Shown here in pieces: positions 35,298 to 44,533 of a stretch of 64,000 nt of DNA. The first letter of the stretch is position 1, and every line of letters begins with the position of its first letter. Origin of the DNA: Nodosilinea sp. WJT8-NPBG4 (GTDB taxonomy: Bacteria > Cyanobacteriota > Cyanobacteriia > Phormidesmidales > Phormidesmidaceae); assembly GCA_019359285.1 (NCBI GenBank), contig JAHHHQ010000028.1, forward strand, positions 1 through 64,000. Direction: 5' to 3'. The notes below the pieces were generated by a model that saw nothing but the letters and a program-made list of their open reading frames with translations, made no database searches and had not been told where the DNA came from. The position numbers and the translations under genes were made by a program.

Positions 35298-35741
35298 ATG
35301 AAACTAACAACTCGCGGACATTACAGTGTTAAAGCACTGCTCGACCTAACGCTGCATCCCTCCCGCCACCCGGTCTCGGTGCACACTATTGCAACGCGGC
35401 AGGGGCTCCCGCCGCCTTACTTAGAAAAACTCTTGATTGAACTGCGGCGGGCGGGCATTGTGGAATCGGTGCGCGGCCCCCAGGGTGGTTACCGATTAGC
35501 CAAACCCGCTGACCAAATTTTTTTGGGCCAAATATTAGCAGCCGTCGGCGAACAGGTTGATCCGTTACCTCGCCACAGCCCCCAGGCCGACCAGGCCGAA
35601 GACTGGGTTACTTTCGCCGTGTGGAACCGGCTGTCCCAAAAGCTGAAGGAAGCCCTCTATAGTATTTCCCTGGAAGACTTGTATTTTGATGCCCGCAGTT
35701 GGCAGGCGGCCCAGGGGGATGATGTCAGTTTTGTGGTTTAA
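35298..35741 (+). CDS. Rrf2 family transcriptional regulator without cysteines
   Basis: 147 residues. The winged helix-turn-helix is clear: MKLTTRGHYSVKALLDLT, HTIATRQGLPPPYLEKLL, RRAGIVESVRGPQGGYRLAKPADQI. The protein contains no Cys at all, so it cannot bind an Fe-S cluster through the three cysteines used by IscR and related sensors. In some cyanobacteria such Rrf2 proteins regulate cysteine or iron-sulfur genes; the target here is unknown. The last 20-23 bp overlap the start of cbiB, so the two genes are probably co-expressed. Confidence 0.92.
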   Translation: MKLTTRGHYSVKALLDLTLHPSRHPVSVHTIATRQGLPPPYLEKLLIELRRAGIVESVRGPQGGYRLAKPADQIFLGQILAAVGEQVDPLPRHSPQADQAEDWVTFAVWNRLSQKLKEALYSISLEDLYFDARSWQAAQGDDVSFVV

Positions 35742-36720
35742 CTGGGCTGATCGGGCCGCAGTGGTGGTGCTGGCGGCAGCGCTCGATCGCATCGTCGGCG
35801 ACCCCTGGGGCTGGCCTCATCCGGTGCAGGCGATTGGTCAGGTGATCAGCTGGGGCTCGCAAAGCATTTTTCGCCTGAAGCTGCCGCCCGTGGGGGAGCG
35901 ATCGCTGGGCGTCATGCTGGGGCTAGGCGTCATTCTCGGTAGTGGAGTTGCCGGGTGGGGCCTGGTGCGCCTGAGCGGGATGGTTCATCCTGTGGTTGGG
36001 CTGGGCTGCGAAGTGGTGCTCTTGGCCAGCTGCTTTGCCGGACGCAGCCTGCGGCGGGCGGCAGCAGATGTGCTGACCCCGCTGGAGTCGGGCGATATCC
36101 CTCTGGCGCGAGAGCGTCTGGCCCTCTACGTGGGCCGCGACACCGCAAATCTAGACGAGCCTGAAATATTGCGGGCGGTGCTAGAAACCGTGAGCGAGAA
36201 CGCTACGGATGGGGTGATGGCGCCGCTGTTTTATGCTCTGGTGGGGGCCTTGCTGCTGGTGGGCAGTGTGCCCGTGGCCTTTGCCTATAAAGGGGCGAGC
36301 ACGCTGGACTCAATGATTGGCTACAGAGAAGCGCCCTACACCCATCTGGGCTGGTTTAGCGCCCGCTTTGAAGACGCTTTGACTTGGCTACCCTGCCGCC
36401 TGACGGTGCTCACCATCGCCCTGCTTTCGGGTCGGCCCCGGCAAGTTTGGGCGCTATGCCGCCGCGATGCCCCGGCAGACCCCAGCCCCAACGCGGGGTG
36501 GAGCGAGTGCGCCTACGCCGCCGCCTTGGGGGTGCAGCTGGGCGGACAGAACGTATATCGAGGGCAGGTAAAAGAAAAGCCGCTACTGGGGGATGCGGTG
36601 GTGCCAATTACAAGCGATCGCATCCTCGCGGCCCTGGCCCTTACCCGCCACGCCTTCCTGCTGTGGATTGCTCTGGGCGTAGCCGTCATAGCAGGCCTAG
36701 GGAGGCTCAGCCAAGGATAA
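35719..36720 (+). CDS. cbiB: Adenosylcobinamide-phosphate synthase (CbiB/CobD)
   Basis: About 333 residues with several membrane segments. It attaches aminopropanol phosphate to adenosylcobyric acid in B12 (or pseudo-B12) synthesis. Seen: LDRIVGDPWGWPHPVQAIG, LYVGRDTANLDEPEILRAVLE, TVSENATDGVMAPLFYAL, STLDSMIGYREAPYTHLGW, all family signatures. Adjacent ATGs at 35719 and 35722 follow cagggggg-like sequence and lie inside the end of the Rrf2 gene; the track start at 35686 is too early. No other cobalamin gene is in this window. Confidence 0.95.
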   Translation: MMSVLWFNWADRAAVVVLAAALDRIVGDPWGWPHPVQAIGQVISWGSQSIFRLKLPPVGERSLGVMLGLGVILGSGVAGWGLVRLSGMVHPVVGLGCEVVLLASCFAGRSLRRAAADVLTPLESGDIPLARERLALYVGRDTANLDEPEILRAVLETVSENATDGVMAPLFYALVGALLLVGSVPVAFAYKGASTLDSMIGYREAPYTHLGWFSARFEDALTWLPCRLTVLTIALLSGRPRQVWALCRRDAPADPSPNAGWSECAYAAALGVQLGGQNVYRGQVKEKPLLGDAVVPITSDRILAALALTRHAFLLWIALGVAVIAGLGRLSQG

Positions 36721-36750
36721 TGGGGCACTACTCTGCGGTTAGATGCTGCC

Positions 36751-38508
36751 TTGAAAGATATTTTGCTTAAGTCCTCGCGGCGCTACTCAGCGATGATGGG
36801 GCTGACCCTGGGGCTGGGGGCAGGGCTGTCGGTGGCGGCGACTCTATTGGTCAGTCAGTGGGAGGCCTCGCAACGCCAGGCTCAGTTTCAGCAGCAGATC
36901 GAGAACCTATCTACGGCTCTGCAACGCAGCCTCAACCGCTACACCGACGTACTGACGTTTTTGCATGACTATTATCAGGTGGCGGAAGAACCCGTATCGC
37001 GGCAGACATTTGCTGGGTTTGTGGCGCGATCGCTGGTCAGCTACCCCGGCATTCAAGCGTTGGAGTGGGCTCCACTGGTACGCCGGGGCGAGCGCGCCGC
37101 CTTTGAGGCCAGGGTGCAGGCCGAGGGCTATCCCAAATTTGAGATTACTGAACTTTCGCCAGACAACCAGCTGCGGCGGGCGAGCAACCGCAGAGAGTAC
37201 CTGCCAGTCACCTACGTGGCCCCATTTCTCAGCAACGAGGCAGCGCTGGGCTACGACCTCAGCTCCGACGCGGCGCGAGCCGCTACCATTGCGTCCGCCC
37301 GGGCCAGCGGCAAAATTATGGCCACCGAGCGCATTCGACTGGTGCAGGAGCCACGCGACCAGTTTGGCTTTTTGGTGGTGCTGCCGCTCTACCCCAGCGG
37401 GGTCGTGCCGCCCGATCAGCCGACCCGCGAGGCCGAGTTTGAGGGCATTTTGCTGGGAGTGTTTCGCGTGGCAGATGTGGTTGAGGAGGTGCTGCAACCG
37501 CTGAGCTATGAGATTGACTTTGCCCTCTATGACCAAAATGCTGCGCCAGAACGGCAGTTCTTAGGTCAGTACGAGGCGGCGGGCAAAACCGTAGTGGCCG
37601 GGCCGACCAGTTTGGTGCAACCACACCCAGCCATGTGCCCTCGCCCAAAAGACTGCACCCGCCTGCTGACCCTGGGCCAGCGCCAGTGGCAGGTAGTATT
37701 TGCCCCCGCTGCCGCCTACGGCCTGCGCCGCAGCTACGGCGCACCGCTCACCCTGCTGACGGGGCTACTGCTAACCTGCAGTTTGGCGCTATTCCTGCAC
37801 AACCTGCAGGCCGAGCTGGTTCGCACTCGGCAGCTGGGAGAGTTAAAACTGCGGTTCTTTTCCATGGCTTCCCACGAGCTGCGCACGCCCTTGAGCACCA
37901 TTTTGCTGTCGGCAGAGTCGCTGCGAGAAGATGTAGCGCGATCGCAGGCAGGCCCGGCCCAGACCAAACTCGATCGCATCTTAATCACGGCTCGGCACAT
38001 GGGGCAGCAGATCGCCGACCTGCTCACCCTCACCCGAGCCGAGGCGGGCAAGCTGGAGTTTAACCCAGTGCTGCTAGATGCGGTCTCATTTTGCCAGCAG
38101 GTGATTGATGAGGTGCAGCCCCAGATGAGTCAGCCTCTCAGCTTTAGCCACCCAGCTGGGCCGATCAAAGCCTTTTGGGATCGGCGGCTAGGGCGATCGC
38201 TGCTCACCAATCTGCTGCTCAACGCCGCCAACTATTCCCCCAGCGACAGTTCCATTCAAATCTCGCTCAACAGCGATAGAGAGGTGGCAACGCTGACGGT
38301 ACAGGATTTTGGCCGGGGCATTCCTACCGCCGACCTCGCCTCCATTCGCGAAGCCTTTCAGCGGGGCAGCAATGTGGGCGACAGGCCTGGCAGCGGACTG
38401 GGGCTGGCGATCGTTCACGCGGCTGTCACCCTGCACCGAGGCACCTGGCACATCGACAGCATTGAGGGCGAGGGCACTACCGTCACCGTGGCATTGCCGC
38501 TAGAGTGA
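36751..38508 (+). CDS. Sensor histidine kinase with CHASE-type extracytoplasmic domain
   Basis: 585 residues. A membrane segment near the N-terminus (LTLGLGAGLSVAATLLVS), a ~270-residue periplasmic CHASE-like domain (YPGIQALEWAPLVRRGERAAF, FLVVLPLYPSG), a second segment (APLTLLTGLLLTCSLALFL, about 330-350), then HisKA with MASHELRTPLSTILLSAESL and HATPase with NLLLNAANYS, DFGRGI and GSGLGLAIV. The ligand is unknown; CHASE domains bind small molecules. No response regulator is adjacent, so the partner is elsewhere. The TTG start at 36751 lacks an obvious ribosome-binding site; ATG 36793 would still retain the membrane segment. Confidence 0.88.
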   Translation: MKDILLKSSRRYSAMMGLTLGLGAGLSVAATLLVSQWEASQRQAQFQQQIENLSTALQRSLNRYTDVLTFLHDYYQVAEEPVSRQTFAGFVARSLVSYPGIQALEWAPLVRRGERAAFEARVQAEGYPKFEITELSPDNQLRRASNRREYLPVTYVAPFLSNEAALGYDLSSDAARAATIASARASGKIMATERIRLVQEPRDQFGFLVVLPLYPSGVVPPDQPTREAEFEGILLGVFRVADVVEEVLQPLSYEIDFALYDQNAAPERQFLGQYEAAGKTVVAGPTSLVQPHPAMCPRPKDCTRLLTLGQRQWQVVFAPAAAYGLRRSYGAPLTLLTGLLLTCSLALFLHNLQAELVRTRQLGELKLRFFSMASHELRTPLSTILLSAESLREDVARSQAGPAQTKLDRILITARHMGQQIADLLTLTRAEAGKLEFNPVLLDAVSFCQQVIDEVQPQMSQPLSFSHPAGPIKAFWDRRLGRSLLTNLLLNAANYSPSDSSIQISLNSDREVATLTVQDFGRGIPTADLASIREAFQRGSNVGDRPGSGLGLAIVHAAVTLHRGTWHIDSIEGEGTTVTVALPLE

Positions 38509-38744
38509 GGGAACCCATCGGTAGAGGGATGTGGCTGGAATCGGCCCAACGTAGTGTAGACATTAAGAGTACATTAACCATAGGCTAGCTGAAATACCTA
38601 CAGGCTAAGCTCTGAGAGTATCTAAGGTTGAGCTGTCTCAGGTCTATTCGACCTCCTCACGTGAGGATCATGAGGGCTATTGGGACAAGCTTCATTCCAG
38701 AGATGCTCCCTACGTACTTCTTGCAGAATTTGGAGATTTGACCT

Positions 38745-39239
38745 ATCGCTAAAAAACAGAAAGCCATTGTCAACCGCGACATTAGAGACCCTGAGGTTTT
38801 ACTGATCACTCAGACTGGCGAAAATTTGGGCGTTACCGACACCAGAGAGGCCCTCAGAATGGCCAAAGAGAGCAAGCTCGATCTGGTGGTCGTCTCTCCC
38901 AGTGAAGATGGCCTCTCCGTGGCTAAAATCATGGACTACGGCAAGCTTCAGTATCAGCAGAATAAGCGCCAGAAACAGACTTCTCGCCCCTCCGTCAAAG
39001 AGGTCAAGTTTCGCCCCAATATTGGCGAATCTGACTATACCCTGCGCATCAACCGAGCCACTGAGTGGTTAAGTAAAGGGGATTCGGTCAAGTTTTTAGT
39101 GCGGCTGCGGGGACGAGAACACCAGCACCGTGATCGCGCCACCGATCTGCTGAACCGGGTGGTAGAAGACCTGAACAATGCCGGTAAGGTGCAATCCTTT
39201 GACCACCGCGCCCTCACCCTATTCCTATCGCCGTCGTAG
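38745..39239 (+). CDS. infC: Translation initiation factor IF-3 starting at a non-canonical AUC codon
   Basis: 164 residues when started at ATC 38745, giving MAKKQKAIVNRDIRDPEVLL, a normal IF-3 N-terminus. ggag lies 9 nt upstream and an in-frame stop (38739) lies immediately before, with no ATG, GTG or TTG in between; the ORF track begins at an internal TTG (38826) and loses about 27 conserved residues. Later motifs SVAKIMDYGKLQYQQNKRQK, KEVKFRPNIGESDYTLR and FLVRLRGREHQHRD are typical. IF-3 checks start-codon pairing; an AUU or similar start lets it repress its own translation in E. coli. A strong terminator follows. Confidence 0.9.
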   Translation: MAKKQKAIVNRDIRDPEVLLITQTGENLGVTDTREALRMAKESKLDLVVVSPSEDGLSVAKIMDYGKLQYQQNKRQKQTSRPSVKEVKFRPNIGESDYTLRINRATEWLSKGDSVKFLVRLRGREHQHRDRATDLLNRVVEDLNNAGKVQSFDHRALTLFLSPS

Positions 39240-39262
39240 CCTGTCGGCACAGTCTACCAAAG

Positions 39263-39292
39263 AAAAGCAGGGGCCGTTCGACCCCTGCTTTT
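39263..39292 (+). terminator. Rho-independent terminator after infC
   Basis: aaaagcagggg and cccctgctttt form an 11-bp stem with an 8-nt loop, flanked by A-rich and T-rich sides, 24 bp after the infC stop. It can probably work in both directions, also closing the convergent ABC transporter operon. Confidence 0.88.
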
Positions 39293-39390
39293 GTGTTGAA
39301 GGACTGTTTCAATAGCTAAACTTAGTATCCCCAGATGGGCCTGCTCACAAGCGCCAGGGCGATCGCCAGCAGCCCGCCCATCCAATCTTT

Positions 39391-40197
39391 CTACTTACCG
39401 CTCCAGTGAATCACGCGCTTTTCGCCCAGCAAAAACAGCACGTTCAGCGCGTAGCCCAGCAGCCCGGTAATCAAAATCGACGCGTACATGTCCTGCACAT
39501 TCAGCACCTGCTGAGCGTCAATAATCCGTTTACCCAACCCCTGCTCGGTGCCAATAAACATTTCCGCCACGATCACAATCACCAGGGCAATGCTGATGCC
39601 GCTGCGCAGGCCGATAAAGGTCTGCGGCAGGCTCTCCATTACCAGCACGTCTTTGAATACCTGCCAGCGGTTGGCCCCCATCACCTTGGCTGCCAAAATG
39701 CGCGACTGGCGGGCATTCAGCACCCCGTAGGCGCTGTTAAACACAATCAGCAGCAGGGCGCTAAAGGCGGCAATAATCACCTTTGAAAAATCGCTCACCC
39801 CAAAGAAGAGGATGAACATGGGAATCAAGGCGCTGGCCGGGGTCGAGCGAAAGAAGTCGATCAAAAATTCGACGCTGCGGTAAAGCTTTTCAGAACTGCC
39901 CAGCAGTACCCCTAGGGGTACGCCCACCACTGCCGCCAGCAAAAAGGCGCTAAAGGTGCGCACCACGCTAGCAAAAAAGTCGATGAACATATCCCCAGTG
40001 GTCATGGCAGTGACGAGGGCGCTGAGGGTGGCCCAAGGGGTGGGCAGCAGCACCGGGTTGACCCAGCCCGACACGGCGATTAGCCACCACAGGCCAAACA
40101 TCACCCCCACCCCCACCAGGGGCAACAATCGATCCAGGTTTTGCAGGAATGGGCGGCCCGCAGCGCGGCGCTGGGGCTTTGAGAGGGTAGCAGTCAT
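39391..40197 (-). CDS. ABC transporter permease, SsuC/TauC-like
   Basis: 268 residues, about six membrane segments. It has the binding-protein-dependent permease core: LPTPWATLSALVTAM, SSEKLYRSVEFLIDFFRSTPASALIPMFILFFG, and the EAA-like loop AAKVMGANRWQVFKDVLVMESLPQTFIGLRSG that contacts the ATPase. This subfamily imports sulfonates, taurine, nitrate, cyanate or pyrimidine precursors; the substrate is not resolved. The start overlaps the ATPase stop by 4 bp (ATGA). Last gene of the three-gene operon. Confidence 0.93.
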   Translation of the reverse strand: MTATLSKPQRRAAGRPFLQNLDRLLPLVGVGVMFGLWWLIAVSGWVNPVLLPTPWATLSALVTAMTTGDMFIDFFASVVRTFSAFLLAAVVGVPLGVLLGSSEKLYRSVEFLIDFFRSTPASALIPMFILFFGVSDFSKVIIAAFSALLLIVFNSAYGVLNARQSRILAAKVMGANRWQVFKDVLVMESLPQTFIGLRSGISIALVIVIVAEMFIGTEQGLGKRIIDAQQVLNVQDMYASILITGLLGYALNVLFLLGEKRVIHWSGK

Positions 40198-40988
40198 TTG
40201 CGCATCTCCTGGCGAAAAATATCTAAACAGTGGCGACTGGTCTCAATGAACTCTGGCGAAGACAGGGTATCGAGGGTGCGGGGGCGCGAGGCAGGGAACG
40301 ATACCATTTCCACCAGGCGGGTGGGGCGCTTGCTGAGCAGCAACACCGTGTCGGCCAAAAACACCGCCTCTTCCAGGTTGTGCACCACCATAAACATGGG
40401 AATTTTGGTGGTCTCAAAAATTTCCTGGAGCTTGTCGCGCACAAATAGCGTGGTTTCAAAGTCCAGCGCCGAGAAGGGCTCGTCGAGGAACAACACCTCC
40501 GGGTCGGCCACCAGCGCCCGCAGGATGGAAATCAGCTGCTGCTGCCCGCCCGAAAAGCTGTAGGGGTAGCGCTTCAGATCAAGCTGAATATTGAAGGTTT
40601 GGATCAGGGTTTCGACGCGATCGCGGCATTCCGCCTCGGGCATCCCCTTCACCCGCAGCGGGTAGGCAATGTTGTCAAAGGCGCTGAGCCAGGGCAGCAT
40701 CGCCTCTCGGTAGTTCTGAAACACGTAGCCAATCCGGGCGCGGCGAATCGGCTTGTCGTGGATCAATATTTCCCCTGAGTCAAAGGGTGTGAGGCCGCTG
40801 ATCATGTTGATTAGCGTCGATTTGCCGCAGCCGTTGGGGCCAAAGACCGACACCAGCTGGTTGCTGGCCAGATCGAGGTTAAAGTTGTCGTATAGAACGG
40901 CGTTGCCGAAGGATTTGCAGAGCCCTTTGACCGAGACAAAGTGCTCTGGCGGTGCGATCGCCTGAGTGGGTTGAGTATCGAGCATCAT
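40194..40988 (-). CDS. ABC transporter ATP-binding protein, SsuB/TauB-like
   Basis: 264 residues. Walker A GPNGCGKST, Q-loop VFQNYREAMLPWL, signature FSGGQQQLISIL, Walker B VLFLDEPFSALD and switch His in VVHNLEEAVFLAD are all present, so it should hydrolyse ATP. The MLPWLS after the Q-loop is typical of the nitrate/sulfonate/taurine (NitT/Tau) group. It energises the permease encoded downstream and lies 60 bp downstream of the substrate-binding protein gene. Confidence 0.95.
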   Translation of the reverse strand: MMLDTQPTQAIAPPEHFVSVKGLCKSFGNAVLYDNFNLDLASNQLVSVFGPNGCGKSTLINMISGLTPFDSGEILIHDKPIRRARIGYVFQNYREAMLPWLSAFDNIAYPLRVKGMPEAECRDRVETLIQTFNIQLDLKRYPYSFSGGQQQLISILRALVADPEVLFLDEPFSALDFETTLFVRDKLQEIFETTKIPMFMVVHNLEEAVFLADTVLLLSKRPTRLVEMVSFPASRPRTLDTLSSPEFIETSRHCLDIFRQEMRK

Positions 40989-41048
40989 GGGTGGTCTTCC
41001 GATTGCTGAAGAGTTTAAGTTGCTCTAAATCTGCTGTAGATCGTTGGA

Positions 41049-42065
41049 TTAAGCGGGTTTGTACATCAGCGCGGCCACATCAATGGGGCGCGAGAAGATG
41101 CCTTTCTCGGTCATGAAGTCGAAGTATTTTTGGAAATAGGCGATGTCTTCGGGGGTGAATTCGTCGTACATGGTGTAGCCCACCAAGGGCACCTTTTCCA
41201 CCAGCTCGCCCTCAATGGCGGTGTAGCCCGTGAGATACTGACGCACCTCAGTGGGGTTGTCGCGAATGTCTTGCACGGCGCGGCGGTAGGCTTCGGCGTA
41301 GGCCGCCGTAGTCTCGGGATACTGCTCTACGAACTTGCTGCTGAGGGCGGCGGAACCTCCAAACCAGGGCGCTTTGGCATCGCCCAAAATGTACTTCGAC
41401 ACGACGCCGTTTTCGAGCACGCGGGTAATCCCCTTGACGGTTCCCACGGTGCCGGTGGGCTCTAGGGTGTAGGCGGCGGCAATTTGCCCCGACTCGATCG
41501 CCGCCACGTGCTGGCTAATCTCAAGCTGCTGCACCTTGGGGTCAGCCACACCGGCAGCGCTGAGAATGGCTTCTGCGATCGCCAAATTTTGCGCCCCTGG
41601 CCCAGTAGCGAAGGCTTTGCCGTTGAGATCTTGAATCGATTTAATATCGCTATCCTGCCGCACAATTACCTGATCGAGGACGTAATCGACGTTGCTGGGG
41701 TTAGAGGTCAGAATCTTAAATAGCCCCGGCGAGGTGATTTCTGCCAAGCCTAATGCCCCACTGGCGACACCATTGCCTGTGCCCTGCAACCGTCCGGCAA
41801 TTAGTGCCTCAGCCACCTGGTTGGGGTTGGCAAATTTGACCGCTTCCACCTCTAGGCCCGCTGCTTGAAAGTAGCCTTTCTCGACGGCCACAAACAGTGG
41901 CAGCCCCGAGGCTACCGGCCAAAAACCGATCGCAATTTTACCCGGAGATTCGCTGCCGTCCCCCTGAGTAACCTTTGCCTGGGGCTGGCTACAGGCATGG
42001 GCGGCCACAGCCAACCCTGCCCCTACACTGAGCTGAAGAAAATGTCGCCTACGAATATTCACCAT
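41049..42065 (-). CDS. ABC transporter substrate-binding protein (NMT1/SsuA-like), Tat-type lipoprotein
   Basis: 338 residues. The N-terminus RRRHFLQLSVGAGLAVAAHAC combines a twin-arginine motif with a lipobox-like Cys, so Tat export with lipid anchoring is predicted. The mature protein has IGFWPVASGLPLFVAVEKGYF, the start of NMT1/THI5-like binding proteins, followed by VEAVKFANPNQVAEALIAGR, IVRQDSDIKSIQDLNGKAFA and AAYTLEPTGTVGT. Family members bind sulfonates, taurine, nitrate or thiamine precursors; this ligand is unassigned. It is first in the operon. Confidence 0.9.
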   Translation of the reverse strand: MVNIRRRHFLQLSVGAGLAVAAHACSQPQAKVTQGDGSESPGKIAIGFWPVASGLPLFVAVEKGYFQAAGLEVEAVKFANPNQVAEALIAGRLQGTGNGVASGALGLAEITSPGLFKILTSNPSNVDYVLDQVIVRQDSDIKSIQDLNGKAFATGPGAQNLAIAEAILSAAGVADPKVQQLEISQHVAAIESGQIAAAYTLEPTGTVGTVKGITRVLENGVVSKYILGDAKAPWFGGSAALSSKFVEQYPETTAAYAEAYRRAVQDIRDNPTEVRQYLTGYTAIEGELVEKVPLVGYTMYDEFTPEDIAYFQKYFDFMTEKGIFSRPIDVAALMYKPA

Positions 42066-42449
42066 GGTTCCACAAATTCCTAAAACTGCGATACGATTGC
42101 ATCAACGGATACAGAAAATGAGCAATACTTTCTAATCCGTGAAATAACTTGATGCCTAAACCGTTAGAACTTGGGAACTGAATTTACAGACCCAACGGGG
42201 AGGTTTTAAGGATTAGTTGGTGAAGGAATCGGGGAGAATATGAGCAATTCCTCACAACAATAATTCTTATTAAAAAACCCAGAGGTTATGAAAACCCCTG
42301 GATCTGGCTATGGTGAATTCTTGCGGCGAGGCCAATTCCCTCTATGCACGCTGTAGACCTTGCCTCGGGCGAACGCCGTTCGCCTCTACCAGGAATGCTT
42401 TGTAGAGGTGTTGGCGTAGCCAAGCCGAAAGCTTTATGGCGATCGCCCT
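42066..42449. other. Intergenic region between ABC operon and response regulator
   Basis: It should hold the promoter of the ABC operon on the right-to-left strand. It also carries a terminator (42272-42301) and a GGCGAACGccGTTCGCC palindromic repeat at about 42368-42384 beside a gtagaggtgttggcgtagcc motif, both typical of cyanobacterial dispersed repeats. No riboswitch was recognised. Confidence 0.5.
42272..42301 (-). terminator. Rho-independent terminator downstream of the OmpR-type regulator
   Basis: On the minus strand ccaggggtt-ttcat-aacctctgg is followed by gttttttaa. The 9-bp stem has one mismatch/wobble. It lies about 150 bp beyond the response regulator stop. Confidence 0.65.
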
Positions 42450-43127
42450 CTACTCGATCGCCCTCAATCGATACCCTAGCCCGTGCACCGTTTCAATCAC
42501 ATCCTTAGGGGCTCCAGCGGCCCTGAGTTTGGCGCGCAGGTTTTTGATGTAGGTCTTGATCGTGTCTTCGCTGGGGGCTTCCTGCCAAGTCCAAATATGC
42601 TCCACGATCGCACTGCGGCTCAGCACCCGTCGCCCATAGCGCAGCAGCGCCTCCATCAGGGCAAACTCCTTCGGTGTGAGGTGAATGGGGGTGCGATTGT
42701 AGCTGACCTCATAGCTGCTGGGGTCGAGGCTGAGGGCGCCCCAGTTCAGCACGGGGGTAAAGCTGGTCTGGCCCCGCCGCAGTAGGGCGCGCACTTGGGC
42801 CAGCAGTTCTTCTAGGTGAAAAGGTTTGACCATGTAGGCATCGGCCCCGGCATCGAGGCCCATGACCTTGTCGGAGCTGGTGTCGCGGGCGGTGAGCATG
42901 AGCACAGGGGTGGTGAGGCCGCGATCGCGCATCCGCCGACACAGCCCCATGCCGTCGAGCTTCGGCAGGGTGACATCTAGCAAAATCAGGTCGTAGGCGA
43001 TCGCGCTGATCTGGTTCCATCCGGCTTCGCCATCGCGGGCAAAATCAACTATGTAGCGCTGGGCCAGCAAAATCTCGGCCAGGGAGTCGGCCAGCCGTCC
43101 GTCATCTTCTACCAGCAAAACACGCAT
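42450..43127 (-). CDS. OmpR/PhoB-family two-component response regulator
   Basis: 225 residues from the ATG at 43127; the track start adds 19 residues before the canonical MRVLLVEDDGRLADSLAEIL. The receiver has the phospho-acceptor in LILLDVTLPKLDGMG, Thr in MLTARDTS and Lys in YMVKPFHLEELLAQV. The C-terminal winged helix has HLTPKEFALMEALLRYGRRV and DTIKTYIKNLRAKLRAAG, typical of OmpR DNA-binding domains. No histidine kinase is adjacent, so it may be an orphan or partner a distant kinase. Confidence 0.94.
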   Translation of the reverse strand: MRVLLVEDDGRLADSLAEILLAQRYIVDFARDGEAGWNQISAIAYDLILLDVTLPKLDGMGLCRRMRDRGLTTPVLMLTARDTSSDKVMGLDAGADAYMVKPFHLEELLAQVRALLRRGQTSFTPVLNWGALSLDPSSYEVSYNRTPIHLTPKEFALMEALLRYGRRVLSRSAIVEHIWTWQEAPSEDTIKTYIKNLRAKLRAAGAPKDVIETVHGLGYRLRAIE

Positions 43128-43280
43128 GAGGTTAGTCCTGGTGCCCATTTTAGGCACCCCCAAAGGGTATGCTGCCCCAGGCAATGCCCCTTCATTGTTA
43201 TTTTTGATACAAAAGTCTCTGCTGTCGGCATGACTCCTGGTGCAAGCCGCTAATCTTCAACTTCTGTGAAGATGAAGCAG

Positions 43281-43328
43281 GGTATAGGGTTCAAGGTTCA
43301 TGTGCTCTCTGGCTTTGAACCCTATACC
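43281..43328. repeat. 14-bp inverted repeat, member of a dispersed repeat family
   Basis: ggtatagggttcaa and its exact complement ttgaaccctatacc enclose a 20-nt loop downstream of ddl. The core (TTCA-AGGTTCA-GT-CT-TCTGG) is shared with the element at 57968-58020. It may also slow or stop transcription from ddl, though no T-tract follows. Confidence 0.6.
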
Positions 43329-43367
43329 TATACCGTTGTTGCTAGTCTCGACTAAGTCCGTAAACGC

Positions 43368-44450
43368 CTAGTTCTCGGCTGGGTGGCTACCGGTGCGCTC
43401 AAACCCCAGCTGAATCAGGGTGTCTACCAGTTCCTCAAAGCCGACGCCGCTGGCCGCCCACATCATCGGGTACATGCTGGTGGCGGTGAACCCCGGCAGG
43501 GTGTTGATCTCGTTAATCAGCACCTCCCCAGTAGCCTCTACATAAAAGAAATCGACCCGCGAAATTCCCGCAGCATCCACCGCCTGAAATGCCGTAATCG
43601 CCATCTCTTGAATGCGGCGGGCGATCGCTTCGGGCACCTGGGCTGGAATGGTGTGCTGCGACTGGCCGCTGGTGTATTTGGTCTCGTAGTCGTAAAAATC
43701 GCTTTGGAAGGTGATTTCGCCCAGCACCGAGGCTCTTGGATTGTCGTTGCCCAGCACGGCGCACTCGACCTCGCGGGCGACCACTCCGGTTTCGACGATG
43801 ATGCGGCGATCGTAGCTGGCGGCGTTGTCGAGGGCGGCCTCTAGCTCCTTGCGGGTGGTGGCTTTGGCAATGCCCACCGACGAGCCCAGGTTGGCGGGTT
43901 TGACAAAGCAGGGGTAGCCCAGCTCAGTTTCGATGCGATCGCACAGCTTCGGAAACACGCAGGGATTAGACCACACCTCTGCCCGGCTCACCGCCAGGTA
44001 CTTCACCTGGGGCAGCCCGGCTTGGGCAAAGGCCGTTTTCATGGCAATTTTATCCATCCCCACTGCTGAGCCCAGCACCCCAGCCCCAACGTAGGGCTGC
44101 TGCATCAGGGTCAAAAGGCCCTGCACCGTGCCGTCTTCGCCGTTGGGGCCGTGGAGCACCGGAAACCAAATATCAATGTCGGGTATTTGATCAAAGTGAG
44201 GCAGGCGATCGCGGGCGGTGGTGGCTGGCGTATCGGGCGTTTCCTGGGGTGGCACACCAGCGGTCAGCACCGACTCAGCAGTAGGGCCAGCCAGCCAAAC
44301 GCCGTCTTTGCGAATGTAAACCGGCAGCACGGTGTATTTTTGGGCGTTGCTGCCGCTGGTCAGGGCGCGGGCGATCGCCTGGGCCGAACGAATCGATACC
44401 TCGTGCTCCCCTGAGCAGCCGCCAAACACCAGCCCTACCGTTATTGCCAT
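43368..44450 (-). CDS. ddl: D-alanine--D-alanine ligase
   Basis: 360 residues, consistent with the longer form of Ddl. It ligates two D-Ala using ATP for peptidoglycan stem peptides. Seen: [19 protein letters not shown] (N-terminal loop), [48 protein letters not shown] (ATP-grasp), [10 protein letters not shown] and [18 protein letters not shown] (metal and substrate loop). The start ATG at 44450 gives the usual [11 protein letters not shown]. It is monocistronic in this window. Confidence 0.97.
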   Translation of the reverse strand: MAITVGLVFGGCSGEHEVSIRSAQAIARALTSGSNAQKYTVLPVYIRKDGVWLAGPTAESVLTAGVPPQETPDTPATTARDRLPHFDQIPDIDIWFPVLHGPNGEDGTVQGLLTLMQQPYVGAGVLGSAVGMDKIAMKTAFAQAGLPQVKYLAVSRAEVWSNPCVFPKLCDRIETELGYPCFVKPANLGSSVGIAKATTRKELEAALDNAASYDRRIIVETGVVAREVECAVLGNDNPRASVLGEITFQSDFYDYETKYTSGQSQHTIPAQVPEAIARRIQEMAITAFQAVDAAGISRVDFFYVEATGEVLINEINTLPGFTATSMYPMMWAASGVGFEELVDTLIQLGFERTGSHPAEN

Positions 44451-44533
44451 GTGAACCTCACCATCGCGCCAATTGCGGATAGGGTATCACAGCAGCGAGG
44501 CTCCATAACTGGCCCATAGTTTTAGGCAAAAAA

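Noticed and set aside
42066-42250. Riboswitch upstream of the NMT1-like ABC operon
   Set aside because: I looked for TPP, cobalamin and SAM riboswitch core sequences on the minus strand and found none.
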